From Salinivirgaceae bacterium (lineage in GTDB: Bacteria > Bacteroidota > Bacteroidia > Bacteroidales > SZUA-534), in the NCBI GenBank assembly GCA_017617355.1, contig JAFZWI010000129.1, positions 97,673 through 130,372 of the forward strand: a stretch of 32,700 nucleotides of DNA, read 5' to 3'. The notes beneath the pieces were generated by a model. The model had not been told where the DNA came from and did not search any database. It worked only from the letters and a program-made list of their open reading frames with translations. Shown here one piece after another: positions 22,620 to 30,922 of this stretch. The position numbers and the translations under genes were made by a program. The number at the start of each line of letters is the position of its first letter. Positions within the stretch are counted from its first letter, which is position 1.

Positions 22620-23768
22620 TTATTTGTTGACGCTGAATATTTCTTCCAATTTTGCTTTCAGTTTTTTGCCATCCAATCCTGTGGCTATAATCTCGCCTTC
22701 GGGCGAAATCAGAACGGTTTCAGGAATGGCTCTAACACCATAAGCATCAGCTGCCGTCGAAATCCAAACCCCCTCATTGTCAATGCCCTGCATATCGGTC
22801 AGATGTACCCATGACAAATCATAGCGTTTAATGGCATTAACCCATTTGTCGTGGTTATTATCGAGTGTTATGCCAATTATTTGCAAGCGGTTAGCATATT
22901 TGTTGTGCAGTTCTTTTATTGTTGGCATTGAAGCAAGGCATGGACCGCACCACGATGCCCAATAGTCGAGAAGTACATATTTGCCGTGTCCAACAAATTC
23001 AGAAAGACGGTGTGGCGCTCCTGTGGTGTCTTTCATTTCAACATCGTGATACTTTTGTCCCGTCCGGCGTTTTTCCATTTCCCAATATTCTTTCCATACA
23101 AGTTCCATTAAGGGATGTTGAGTAAAAACATACTCTTCTTTCATGAATTCCGCCAATTGTTCATACTGCAAAATTCCAATCATATTCATGATAAATGGTG
23201 AAAGGTAGTAAACAGGTATTACGTTGTCGTGATTTTCATTTATCAATTGCCACCAATACTCATTCCATTGTTGTGCATATGAGTCATATATGGTACCGTC
23301 ATTGTCGTTCGAATGCTGATTCATCAGGTATAAAATACTGTCACTGATATGTAGATATTGGTTGAAACGTTTGTTTAATGGTGAGCCTTCTATAAGAGTT
23401 TTTGTCTCTAAGTCAAACACCACCTTGGCGGGATGAGTGTCAGCGATTATCGATACTTGCTTTCCGTTTCCATCATCAACTTCCATGAATTTATATAATG
23501 GTTCGCGTACTGTAAAACAGAAATGACCATTGTTGACAGGATACGCCTGATGCCACATTGTTCTTGTTTCAGTGACAAACCATAAAGGTCTTCCTTTGAA
23601 ATAGACAGAATCAACACCTTCTGCGGCTGTTCCTTCAATTACAAATTCAATAGTGTCGCATTGCATTGGTGTGAAAACACGCTCTTTCGTGTTTTGTTTT
23701 TGGCACGATGTAGTAATCAGAGCTCCTGCAATAAGACAACTGATGGTTATTATATTTATATGTTTCAT
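22620..23768 (-). CDS. TlpA-like thioredoxin-fold lipoprotein
   Basis: A 382-residue lipoprotein (signal with TTSC, lipid Cys22). Residues about 35-120 resemble the DUF4369-like N-terminal domain common in Bacteroidetes TlpA proteins. The C-terminal ~140 residues are a TlpA/AhpC-type thioredoxin domain with the redox pair WCGPC (Cys274, Cys277) and a cis-proline site IPETVLI. It is expected to reduce or isomerise disulfides in periplasmic or surface proteins. Start: the frame is open to a TTG at 23885, but the ATG at 23768 gives a clean signal peptide and leaves the operator-like motifs outside. First gene of the TlpA-esterase-GH43 operon. A TlpA protein inside a polysaccharide locus is common in Bacteroidetes but its job there is unclear. 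Confidence 0.9.
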   Translation of the reverse strand: MKHINIITISCLIAGALITTSCQKQNTKERVFTPMQCDTIEFVIEGTAAEGVDSVYFKGRPLWFVTETRTMWHQAYPVNNGHFCFTVREPLYKFMEVDDGNGKQVSIIADTHPAKVVFDLETKTLIEGSPLNKRFNQYLHISDSILYLMNQHSNDNDGTIYDSYAQQWNEYWWQLINENHDNVIPVYYLSPFIMNMIGILQYEQLAEFMKEEYVFTQHPLMELVWKEYWEMEKRRTGQKYHDVEMKDTTGAPHRLSEFVGHGKYVLLDYWASWCGPCLASMPTIKELHNKYANRLQIIGITLDNNHDKWVNAIKRYDLSWVHLTDMQGIDNEGVWISTAADAYGVRAIPETVLISPEGEIIATGLDGKKLKAKLEEIFSVNK

Positions 23769-23771
23769 AAT

Positions 23772-23786
23772 ATTGAATATCAGTAT
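23772..23786. promoter_or_regulatory. 15-mer shared with the susC upstream region
   Basis: ATTGAATATCAGTAT, identical to 18100-18114. Here it lies 4 bases before the ATG of the TlpA-like gene, so it is probably in the leader. Confidence 0.45.
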
Positions 23787-23868
23787 ATTGTTGTTTATTT
23801 TATGTAAAATGCTTTCGGCTGTAAAATATGCAAAAAAAATGATATTGGAAACCGTATGCAACAAAAAA

Positions 23869-23882
23869 TACAATCGGTTGCA
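23869..23882. promoter_or_regulatory. LacI-type operator-like box upstream of the TlpA-like gene
   Basis: TACAATCGGTTGCA shares the core CAATCGGTTG with the two susC boxes and is the most symmetrical of the three. A weaker look-alike, TGCATACGGTTTCC on the minus strand, is next to it at 23848-23861. It lies about 100 bases before the ATG. Confidence 0.55.
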
Positions 23883-23929
23883 CAAATAAAGGTGTTGATT
23901 ACTTATGGTGATGTAAAAACATGGGATAA

Positions 23930-26900
23930 TCAGCTCGAAAAATCCTCGGTGTCATTATAATCCGAGGGCGCAACTCCATATTGCTTTTTAAATACAGTGC
24001 TGAAGTAAGCTGCGCTTGCGAATCCGCACATCTCGCTGATTTCCGTTATGTTGTACTTCTGTGCTTTCAGTAATTGCAGCGCGTATTCAAGGCGCGCGGT
24101 TTTTATGAAATCAGTGGGCGAGAGGTCTGTCAGAGCTTTTATTTTCTTGTATAACAGCGACGAACTAACGTTCATTGCGGCGGCAAACTGCTCCTTGTCG
24201 AAATCGCAGTTGCCCATATTCTCTTTAACCGTAAGGTGCAGTTTTTGAACAAATTCATCATTCTGCTTATTGCCTAACTCAACAGGTGTGCCATGCGACA
24301 GACTGTTGATAATCTTTGATTTAGTCAGTTGGCGGTTGCGAACGAGTGTTTTCAGCCGCAGCCGCAGAATGTCCATATCGAACGGCTTTGTCAGATAGTC
24401 ATCGGCGCCAAGTCCAAGGCCTTGCAACTGTTCGGCGCGGCCCGAAAGAGCCGTCAGCAGAATGATTGGTATGTGCGCCGTCTCAAAAGTCGATTTCAGC
24501 CGTTGGCACAGCTCAAAACCGTCCATTTCGGGCATCATAATGTCGGAAATAACGATGTCGGGTTGCTGCTCGCCGATGTTTTTCCACGCAACAGCACCGT
24601 TTTCGGCCGTGAGAATGTTGAACTCGTCCGACAGCGTTTCGCGCATAAACCGCAGCAGGTTTTCGTTGTCCTCAACAATCAGCAGCGATGTGTCGTTTTT
24701 GATTGTAATAGTTTCATTTTTAGCGGATTGTCGTTTGTTGTTCAGCATTTCCGATTTCGTGCCAACAATGGCCGTTGGAATCTCGATTGTGAACTCCGCT
24801 CCCTGGTTTTGCCGGCTTTCGCAACTCACACTTCCACCATGCAGCTTAACGTAACTTTTTACCAGCATTAGCCCGATGCCCGAACCTACAACTTTCGAAT
24901 TCACAGCATTTTCGCTCCTGTAGAACTCACGGAACAGGTACAGTTGCTCGCTTTCACTTATGCCTATGCCTTTGTCGGCCACTTTCAGTTTCCACGCGTC
25001 TTTACCGCTTTGAAGGCTAACCGTAACCGGGCCGCCCTTGGGGGAGTATTTTATGGCGTTCGATAGCAGATTGTCAATCACTTTGCCTATCATATCAACG
25101 TCGATTGCTGAGGTCAGGCTTTCGGTGTCGTGCACAAAAGTGATTGAGCAGTTGTTTTTCTGTGCAAGCGATTCGAACATTTGTACTTTCTGATTAATAA
25201 ATGCAACCAATTCTGTGTCAACAAGTTTTAGATAATCTTTGCCGATGTCGGCCTTTTGAAAATCCATTAGTTGTGTAACTACAGCCGATAGTTGCCGTGC
25301 TTGTTGCGAGGCCATATCGAGGCAATTCCTGCCACGCTCGCTTAGTCCGGTCTCTTTTGTCAGTTCATCGATTGGCGCTTTTATCAGCATTAGCGATGTT
25401 CGCATTTCGTGTGCGGTGTTGGCGAAGAATCGAATTTTGTCTTCGCTGTGGCGGCGCTTCATTTCTGATATATAGCGCATTATAAATGTGAACAGAATGG
25501 TGGCTGCCATAATGTAGCAGACAATCATAAACTGCCATGTGTGCCAGAATGCCGGTTTTACTGTTATGGCAAGTTTTCTCTCATCGATAACACGCGACAT
25601 GGTGTTGTCATATAGCCTGATAATCAGGTCGAAGCTACGAGTCGGAAGGTTAGGGTAGGAGATGATGTTTTGCACCGTAGGTTGGTTCCATTCGGCGTCA
25701 ATACCTTCCATTTTCCAGGCAAACCTTGGCCCGACAACACTTCCCAAAGCCTCAAGTTCGATCTTTATGGTGTTCTGTGTATAGTTGAGTTTCAAAGTGT
25801 TTAGTTGATTTATCGGCGTGTTGCCGGTCATTCCGTCGATGTTCCGGATTGAGCTGCCCGCCACGCTGATGTCTTGAATGAAGATTTTGCCCTGCGACTG
25901 CTCGTCGGGCTCGAAATCTGGATTTAGGCTGACGGCGCCGTTGTTGGTGCCCCAAATTAGGTTGCCGTTGCTCAAAACGAGTGCCGCGTGACGGTTAAAT
26001 GATGTCGAGAGTTGTTGTGTAGAAGGGAAAATAAACGCTTTTCCGCTTGACGGAGAAAACTTGCAGAGCCCTGTTTCTGTGCCAATCCAAAGGTGTCCGC
26101 TGGCATAAAGCAGGCTTGTGACAAAATCCGACGGCAGTCCGTTGTCGATGTCGTAACGTATTGTAGTTTTGTCGTATCCGTTCAGGCAAATCAGACCGTT
26201 GCCGTGGGTTGCAACCCAAATGGTGTCACCATGCACCAGAATGTCGTTCACGATGCAACTGTCAACTAAAATAGTCTTATTACCAGTTGTTTTGTCGAGT
26301 TTGAAAAGTCCGCTGGTGCAACCCAAAAGCATATAGGTGCTGTCGAGTTCGGCAAAGGTGTTCACCGGCTCGTAATCGAAGCGGCTGAAGGTGCTGTTGC
26401 GGCAGTTGTAACGGAAAATATCGTTGTTGGTGCCGCCAATCCAAATGTCATTGTTGTGGTCTTTCAGCAGGCTGAAAACAAAATCGTTGTTGTAAAGGCT
26501 GCTGCCGTCGTTTGTGTAATGTGCCACAATTCGGCCGTTGCGGTCAAGCACGTACAGTCCCGACGAGTAGGTGCCGGCCCAGATGCGGCCTTTGGCGTCG
26601 GTGCAGACTGACAGAAAAACGTGTGAACGCTCGAGGTTGTCGGCAAGTATATGCAACCATTTGTCAGTAAGCGGATTATATCGGCTTACACCGTTGTTGG
26701 TGGCAAACCACAAGTTGCCGTAGGTGTCCTCGCAAACGTCGTTCACGTGGTTGTCTTTTATCGAGTTATCGCTGTTCGTAAGATGTTGAAGATGAGTTAT
26801 GTTTTTCGATTCTATGTTGGCGAACAGAACGCCGTCATCGTAGGTGCATACCCACACGCGCTTTCCGGGTTCGCACAGAATGTCGTAAACACCGTTGCTG

Positions 26901-27790
26901 GCAAGCGATTGCGGGTTGTTGCGGTCATTCTTGTATGTTTTTGTAATCTGGCCAGTGGCAATATCGATTGCGCTTATGCCGTGTCCGTCAACTCCGGCAA
27001 GCAACGTGCTGTCATTGAATTGTTTAAGCGTTAGAACAGGCAGACTAGGAATACCGCTTATTGTCCTTGCCGTATGGCTTGTCAAGTCATATTGTAGCAA
27101 GCCGTCGGTTTTTGTGCCAATCCATAGCCGGTTGTGGCTCTTATCGCAGAAAATGCTGGTTTTGATGCTGTTAGGCAGTCTTACACCAATATCGCTCGGC
27201 CGTGCGTCAGGCGAGTCAGTGTCAATTGTCTCGATTTTCGACAGTCCGGCCACAATCAGTTGATTGTCCGACTGCCACTCCAGATTGTAAAAAGCGCCCT
27301 CGTCCTCAATAACCGCAATCTGGCCGTCGGTGTATTTGAAAAATCCGTTCGATGTGGCAACCCAAAGATTCAGTTCCGAATCAATGGCTATCTTGTATAT
27401 AATCAAGCTTAAACGATTTATATACCGTATCAGGTTGACGAGCGGCTCAAACTGGTCGGAAACGCGGTTGTAGATGAAAACCTGTCCCGAGTTGCAGTAG
27501 GCTACCAGCATATTGTCGCGGCATTCGAGCCTGACGGTCAGCGCGTTATGTTCGGAGTATGGCAGGTTGTAGAAACGATAGTTGTGGCTTGCAAAACGCA
27601 GAATGCCCATTTTTGACGACACCCACACAAATCCGTCAGCGTCTTTGCATACCGAGTTGGTCTCGCGTATCGATATTTGGTATAAATTGTTGACACTGAA
27701 GAATTCTGGCTCTGCAGTTATTCCGCAGTGGCTGCTCAAAACCAATAGGAGTAAGGTGCACAATCTTATGGTGTGTTTCAGCGTCAACAT
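23930..27790 (-). CDS. Hybrid two-component system regulator (HTCS) of polysaccharide utilization
   Basis: A 1286-residue one-chain sensor and transcription factor. Residues 1-26 are a signal peptide. About 30-640 are periplasmic two-bladed propeller repeats (WIGT..GL.., WVATHGNGL type), then the Y_Y_Y domain (about 650-745), which binds oligosaccharides. One membrane segment lies at about 752-774. The kinase follows: H-box AHEMRTSL with His794, then the HATPase (DNLLSNAIKYSPKGG, DKGIGI, GSGIGLMLV). The receiver domain has phosphoacceptor Asp1083 in ISDIMMPEMDG. The C-terminus is an AraC HTH (about 1170-1280; ITEISEMCGFASAAYFSTVFKKQYGVAPSDY). HTCS proteins switch on nearby SusCD and hydrolase genes when an oligosaccharide binds. 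It lies 161 bases upstream of the TlpA operon on the same strand, so it most likely controls this locus. Confidence 0.96.
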   Translation of the reverse strand: MLTLKHTIRLCTLLLLVLSSHCGITAEPEFFSVNNLYQISIRETNSVCKDADGFVWVSSKMGILRFASHNYRFYNLPYSEHNALTVRLECRDNMLVAYCNSGQVFIYNRVSDQFEPLVNLIRYINRLSLIIYKIAIDSELNLWVATSNGFFKYTDGQIAVIEDEGAFYNLEWQSDNQLIVAGLSKIETIDTDSPDARPSDIGVRLPNSIKTSIFCDKSHNRLWIGTKTDGLLQYDLTSHTARTISGIPSLPVLTLKQFNDSTLLAGVDGHGISAIDIATGQITKTYKNDRNNPQSLASNGVYDILCEPGKRVWVCTYDDGVLFANIESKNITHLQHLTNSDNSIKDNHVNDVCEDTYGNLWFATNNGVSRYNPLTDKWLHILADNLERSHVFLSVCTDAKGRIWAGTYSSGLYVLDRNGRIVAHYTNDGSSLYNNDFVFSLLKDHNNDIWIGGTNNDIFRYNCRNSTFSRFDYEPVNTFAELDSTYMLLGCTSGLFKLDKTTGNKTILVDSCIVNDILVHGDTIWVATHGNGLICLNGYDKTTIRYDIDNGLPSDFVTSLLYASGHLWIGTETGLCKFSPSSGKAFIFPSTQQLSTSFNRHAALVLSNGNLIWGTNNGAVSLNPDFEPDEQSQGKIFIQDISVAGSSIRNIDGMTGNTPINQLNTLKLNYTQNTIKIELEALGSVVGPRFAWKMEGIDAEWNQPTVQNIISYPNLPTRSFDLIIRLYDNTMSRVIDERKLAITVKPAFWHTWQFMIVCYIMAATILFTFIMRYISEMKRRHSEDKIRFFANTAHEMRTSLMLIKAPIDELTKETGLSERGRNCLDMASQQARQLSAVVTQLMDFQKADIGKDYLKLVDTELVAFINQKVQMFESLAQKNNCSITFVHDTESLTSAIDVDMIGKVIDNLLSNAIKYSPKGGPVTVSLQSGKDAWKLKVADKGIGISESEQLYLFREFYRSENAVNSKVVGSGIGLMLVKSYVKLHGGSVSCESRQNQGAEFTIEIPTAIVGTKSEMLNNKRQSAKNETITIKNDTSLLIVEDNENLLRFMRETLSDEFNILTAENGAVAWKNIGEQQPDIVISDIMMPEMDGFELCQRLKSTFETAHIPIILLTALSGRAEQLQGLGLGADDYLTKPFDMDILRLRLKTLVRNRQLTKSKIINSLSHGTPVELGNKQNDEFVQKLHLTVKENMGNCDFDKEQFAAAMNVSSSLLYKKIKALTDLSPTDFIKTARLEYALQLLKAQKYNITEISEMCGFASAAYFSTVFKKQYGVAPSDYNDTEDFSS

Positions 27791-27889
27791 GTCGTGTATC
27801 CGTTATAAGCCTTAAAAGTAACACAATTTAGCGATTTTCGCCGATAGCTTTTGCTTATTTCATCGTATCGCAGTGATGGTGAGGTAAAT

Positions 27890-27922
27890 AAAAAGGGATT
27901 TGATTCTAAAACCAAATCCCTC
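27890..27922 (-). terminator. Rho-independent terminator of the hemerythrin-like sensor gene
   Basis: A perfect 9-bp stem (AGGGATTTG with CAAATCCCT, 10-base loop); on the minus strand it is followed by TTTTTATTT. It lies 26 bases past the stop and separates this gene from the HTCS gene. Confidence 0.85.
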
Positions 27923-27947
27923 TCTTGGTTTATAAATAGTTGCTACG

Positions 27948-30686
27948 CTATTTCGATAGTCCTTTAATCTTTTCGGTGTAAGCTTTCAGCCAGTTGCTAA
28001 CGTAAAGCATAAGGCTGTCGGCGGTTTTCACTTTGCCTGCAACAAACAATTTCTGGAACAGCTCCAGCTTGGCAATGAAATTGTCGAAATCTGCTTTGAA
28101 TGAGTCTTTTCCAGCCAATTCAGATTCATCAATGTAGCTCTCAACCGAGCCGAAATGGTACGAAGCGAAATCAATCAGGCTGCGGAGCGACTCTTTCATC
28201 TCTTTTTTCGATTTTGCCGAGCGGAAAGCCGTATAGAGCGTGTTAGCAAGGGTTGCCAGCTGCTGTCGTTGTCCGTCAAACTCAGCTATTCCCGATTCAC
28301 AGTCGACTGTCCATTCAATCAGTGGCTGCTCGCCGACTTCGGCGTTGAATTCTGCCGCTTCATCGGTTGTCGACGGTTTGGCTGCTGCTTTCTCTGCTTT
28401 TTTTGCAGGTTCTTTAACCGCTGTGTTCTGCGAATGGCTCAGTTTCTCCTCAAGTTCGGCAATAGTGGCGTCTTTCGAAGCAGACAGTTTCTCAAGTTCG
28501 ACCATAGCATTCTTTGCAGCCATTCTTTCAGTTATGTTGACACCAATCTTCACAATCTTGTACGGCTTAGTTTCCAGCGGTTCGGTTATCGGAGTGTATG
28601 TTTCAGCAAGCCAGATATCGACACCGTTAAAGATGATATGGCTTGTTGTTGAGCCGCTTATGCCTCTACGCAGGTCGTTCCACATTTGAGTATAGGCGCG
28701 GCGTTGTTCGGCGCTCATATCCAAACCGTCGTCGGCTTTTTGTCCTATGATGCTGTCAACAGGCATATTCATCAACTCCGACATAGCGGCGTTGGCGTTA
28801 GTTATTTTGCCGTCGGTATCATATTCAACCACAATAAGTTGCTGGTTGATGACTTTCATTATCGAGTTTGTCTCGTTGTCGCGGCGGGCGGCTTCCTCTT
28901 GTGTCGCTTGCAGTTCTTCCATGTTTTGCCGCATCTCCTCTTCCTGCGATGCCAGCTCCTCGGCCTGAACTTTCGATTGTTTCAGCAGTTCGTTGGTACG
29001 CTCGTTCACTTTCACTGTCGATATTGTCGATGCAATACTCTCGGCCAGTTTCTCAACAAAGTTGATTTTGTACTCCTCAAGTTTTGCAAATGAAGCCAGC
29101 TCGATGATACCGAACACTTTGTCTTCAACAACTAGAGGAACAAGCAGCAATGCCGATGCGGTGGCACCACCCATTCCCGATGTTATGGTTATGTAGTTCT
29201 CTGGTATGTCGGTCATGTAGATTGTTTTGTGCTCGTAAGCGCAGCGGCCGACAAGGTCTTCGCCAACGGCAAACCGTTTCTGCATAAACTTGCGGCGGTC
29301 GTAGGCAATGGCCGATGTCATTTCGTAAACAGGCTCTTCGCCGGTGTCGTCAAGCACATATATTGCGCCTTGGTTTACATCGATGTATTTGATGAGGTTC
29401 CGCAGAATCTCATATGACAAATCGTTAATACTTTGATTGTCAGTGTGTAATATCTCGGCGAATTTTGCCAAACCAAGTGTCGCCCAATTCACTTTTTCGT
29501 CTTCAATCTTGCGTTTTGCGTTTTCTTCCTCGTTTTGGCGAAGGTCGTTACGCATGTTTATCAAGGCGTTGCCCAGTTTGTCATTTTCGCTCAGTGCGGT
29601 GAATTCGGAGTCAAGATTGCCACGGCCAATTTGTTCTGAAAATTCAGCAGCCTTAATCAGTCCGCTGATTACAGATTTCAGCGATTCGTTAATGTTGTTA
29701 ATGTCGGTCAGCGTGGTTTCGGCCAAAACGTTGTCGTTTTTTATGTCACCGTCCGAAACATCAATAAGTGCAGCGTTTATCGTTTTTAATGACTTGCTTA
29801 TCTTATTGGTAATCAATAATGTGATTATTCCAAGAATGACAAAGCAAACAATCATCAGCAATATTGTTGTGAGAGTGATGTTTTTTGCGTCGCCCAGCAC
29901 ACTAAGCTTCGGAATCAGCACGCAGAGAGTCCATTGCTTGTTTTCCGACAGTCTGATAGGGGAGATGCAAATGACATTCAGCTCAGAGCCTGAAATTTTG
30001 CATTCATCGATATATGGTTGGTGCTCTTTTACATATTTCTCAATCCCGTATTCGCGATAGTAGGCCGACAAAACGTCGCTCAGCTGTTTGCCGCGGTCGC
30101 TGGAGTTGTTGCTGTAAGCCACCACGCCTTGTCCGGTGACAATGTAGATTTTCTCGTTCAGAGTGTCGCCGAAAGCGTATTCGAAACCGTTCAGCAAACT
30201 ATCGACAATAATGCTCGCCGACACTTCGCCGACAAACGAACCTTCATATCTTATAGGTGTGGCTAGTCGGCACAGATATGCGTTTGCGTTCTTGTTCTGC
30301 AGCTTTTCCAATGTCGGTCCCGATACTTCCTTAAAGTCTGATTCCTCGATGTTCCAGTTGTCGTTCATCTTCACCAAATCGGGGTTCTGCTGAAGCACCT
30401 TGCGATTGTTTTCATTGGTGATTATTCGACGTTGGTCCTCATCGGTGTCGTAGTAGTTTGCGTACATCGATGCCACGGCTTTAATGGTGGTGTAATAGTT
30501 CGATATTTTTGCCGCAATGGCGTCGGCGTTATTCTCACCGTTCATCATTACAATGGTCTTCGCGCGGTTTTTAACCATTTTTTTTGTCCGCGATGCGCAG
30601 TAGTAAACCGAAAGCGAGAATGTTACCAACGATGTGAGTAAAATACCCACAATCATCCGTGTTCTGATTGATGTTTTTAGTTTCAT
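27948..30686 (-). CDS. Membrane sensor: dCache-HAMP-GAF-PAS with degenerate hemerythrin-like C-terminus
   Basis: A 912-residue inner-membrane signalling protein. Membrane segment 1 is at about 11-29 and segment 2 at about 270-293; between them is a dCache-type periplasmic sensor. Then come HAMP-like helices (to about 390), a GAF domain (about 420-570), a coiled coil (EEEMRQNMEELQATQEEAARRD), a PAS domain (about 630-740, ending VKIGVNITERMAAKNAM), a second coiled coil with an Ala/Lys-rich linker, and a hemerythrin-fold domain (789-912). That last domain keeps the framework (LIEW, HFGS, NWL) but only His844 of the seven canonical iron ligands is recognisable. There is no kinase, cyclase or methyl-accepting domain, so the output is unknown. 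Start: an ATG at 30686 is preferred to a TTG at 30749. Confidence 0.85.
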   Translation of the reverse strand: MKLKTSIRTRMIVGILLTSLVTFSLSVYYCASRTKKMVKNRAKTIVMMNGENNADAIAAKISNYYTTIKAVASMYANYYDTDEDQRRIITNENNRKVLQQNPDLVKMNDNWNIEESDFKEVSGPTLEKLQNKNANAYLCRLATPIRYEGSFVGEVSASIIVDSLLNGFEYAFGDTLNEKIYIVTGQGVVAYSNNSSDRGKQLSDVLSAYYREYGIEKYVKEHQPYIDECKISGSELNVICISPIRLSENKQWTLCVLIPKLSVLGDAKNITLTTILLMIVCFVILGIITLLITNKISKSLKTINAALIDVSDGDIKNDNVLAETTLTDINNINESLKSVISGLIKAAEFSEQIGRGNLDSEFTALSENDKLGNALINMRNDLRQNEEENAKRKIEDEKVNWATLGLAKFAEILHTDNQSINDLSYEILRNLIKYIDVNQGAIYVLDDTGEEPVYEMTSAIAYDRRKFMQKRFAVGEDLVGRCAYEHKTIYMTDIPENYITITSGMGGATASALLLVPLVVEDKVFGIIELASFAKLEEYKINFVEKLAESIASTISTVKVNERTNELLKQSKVQAEELASQEEEMRQNMEELQATQEEAARRDNETNSIMKVINQQLIVVEYDTDGKITNANAAMSELMNMPVDSIIGQKADDGLDMSAEQRRAYTQMWNDLRRGISGSTTSHIIFNGVDIWLAETYTPITEPLETKPYKIVKIGVNITERMAAKNAMVELEKLSASKDATIAELEEKLSHSQNTAVKEPAKKAEKAAAKPSTTDEAAEFNAEVGEQPLIEWTVDCESGIAEFDGQRQQLATLANTLYTAFRSAKSKKEMKESLRSLIDFASYHFGSVESYIDESELAGKDSFKADFDNFIAKLELFQKLFVAGKVKTADSLMLYVSNWLKAYTEKIKGLSK

Positions 30687-30922
30687 CGTACTGTATTTGT
30701 GTATGTTACGACGGCTTTCAATGGAAGCCGGCTGTTGTTTAACTTTCAAATTGCTATTTTAAGAAAAAAATCGGAATAGGAGGAAAACAAAATGCTCTTA
30801 TTTGTATTTTATGTATCAGCTTCCCTAATCATCTTGAATTTGAATTGATTGTTGGTCTGAACTTACAATATTTATTCGCCAATCAGCGTATTAATTATGT
30901 TTTAACCATAAATCTTTTAATT

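Noticed and set aside
23769-23885. Longer TTG-initiated start for the TlpA-like gene
   Set aside because: It would bury the lipoprotein signal and the operator-like motifs inside the gene; the ATG at 23768 fits a normal lipoprotein.
25397-25414. H-box HEMRTS lacking the usual proline after RT
   Set aside because: Serine at this place is, to my knowledge, common among HTCS kinases; the rest of the kinase is intact.
30687-30922. Search for a DGR reverse transcriptase, template repeat or accessory protein near the lipoproteins
   Set aside because: None found in this gap or elsewhere in the window; the DGR idea rests on the variable-region pattern only.
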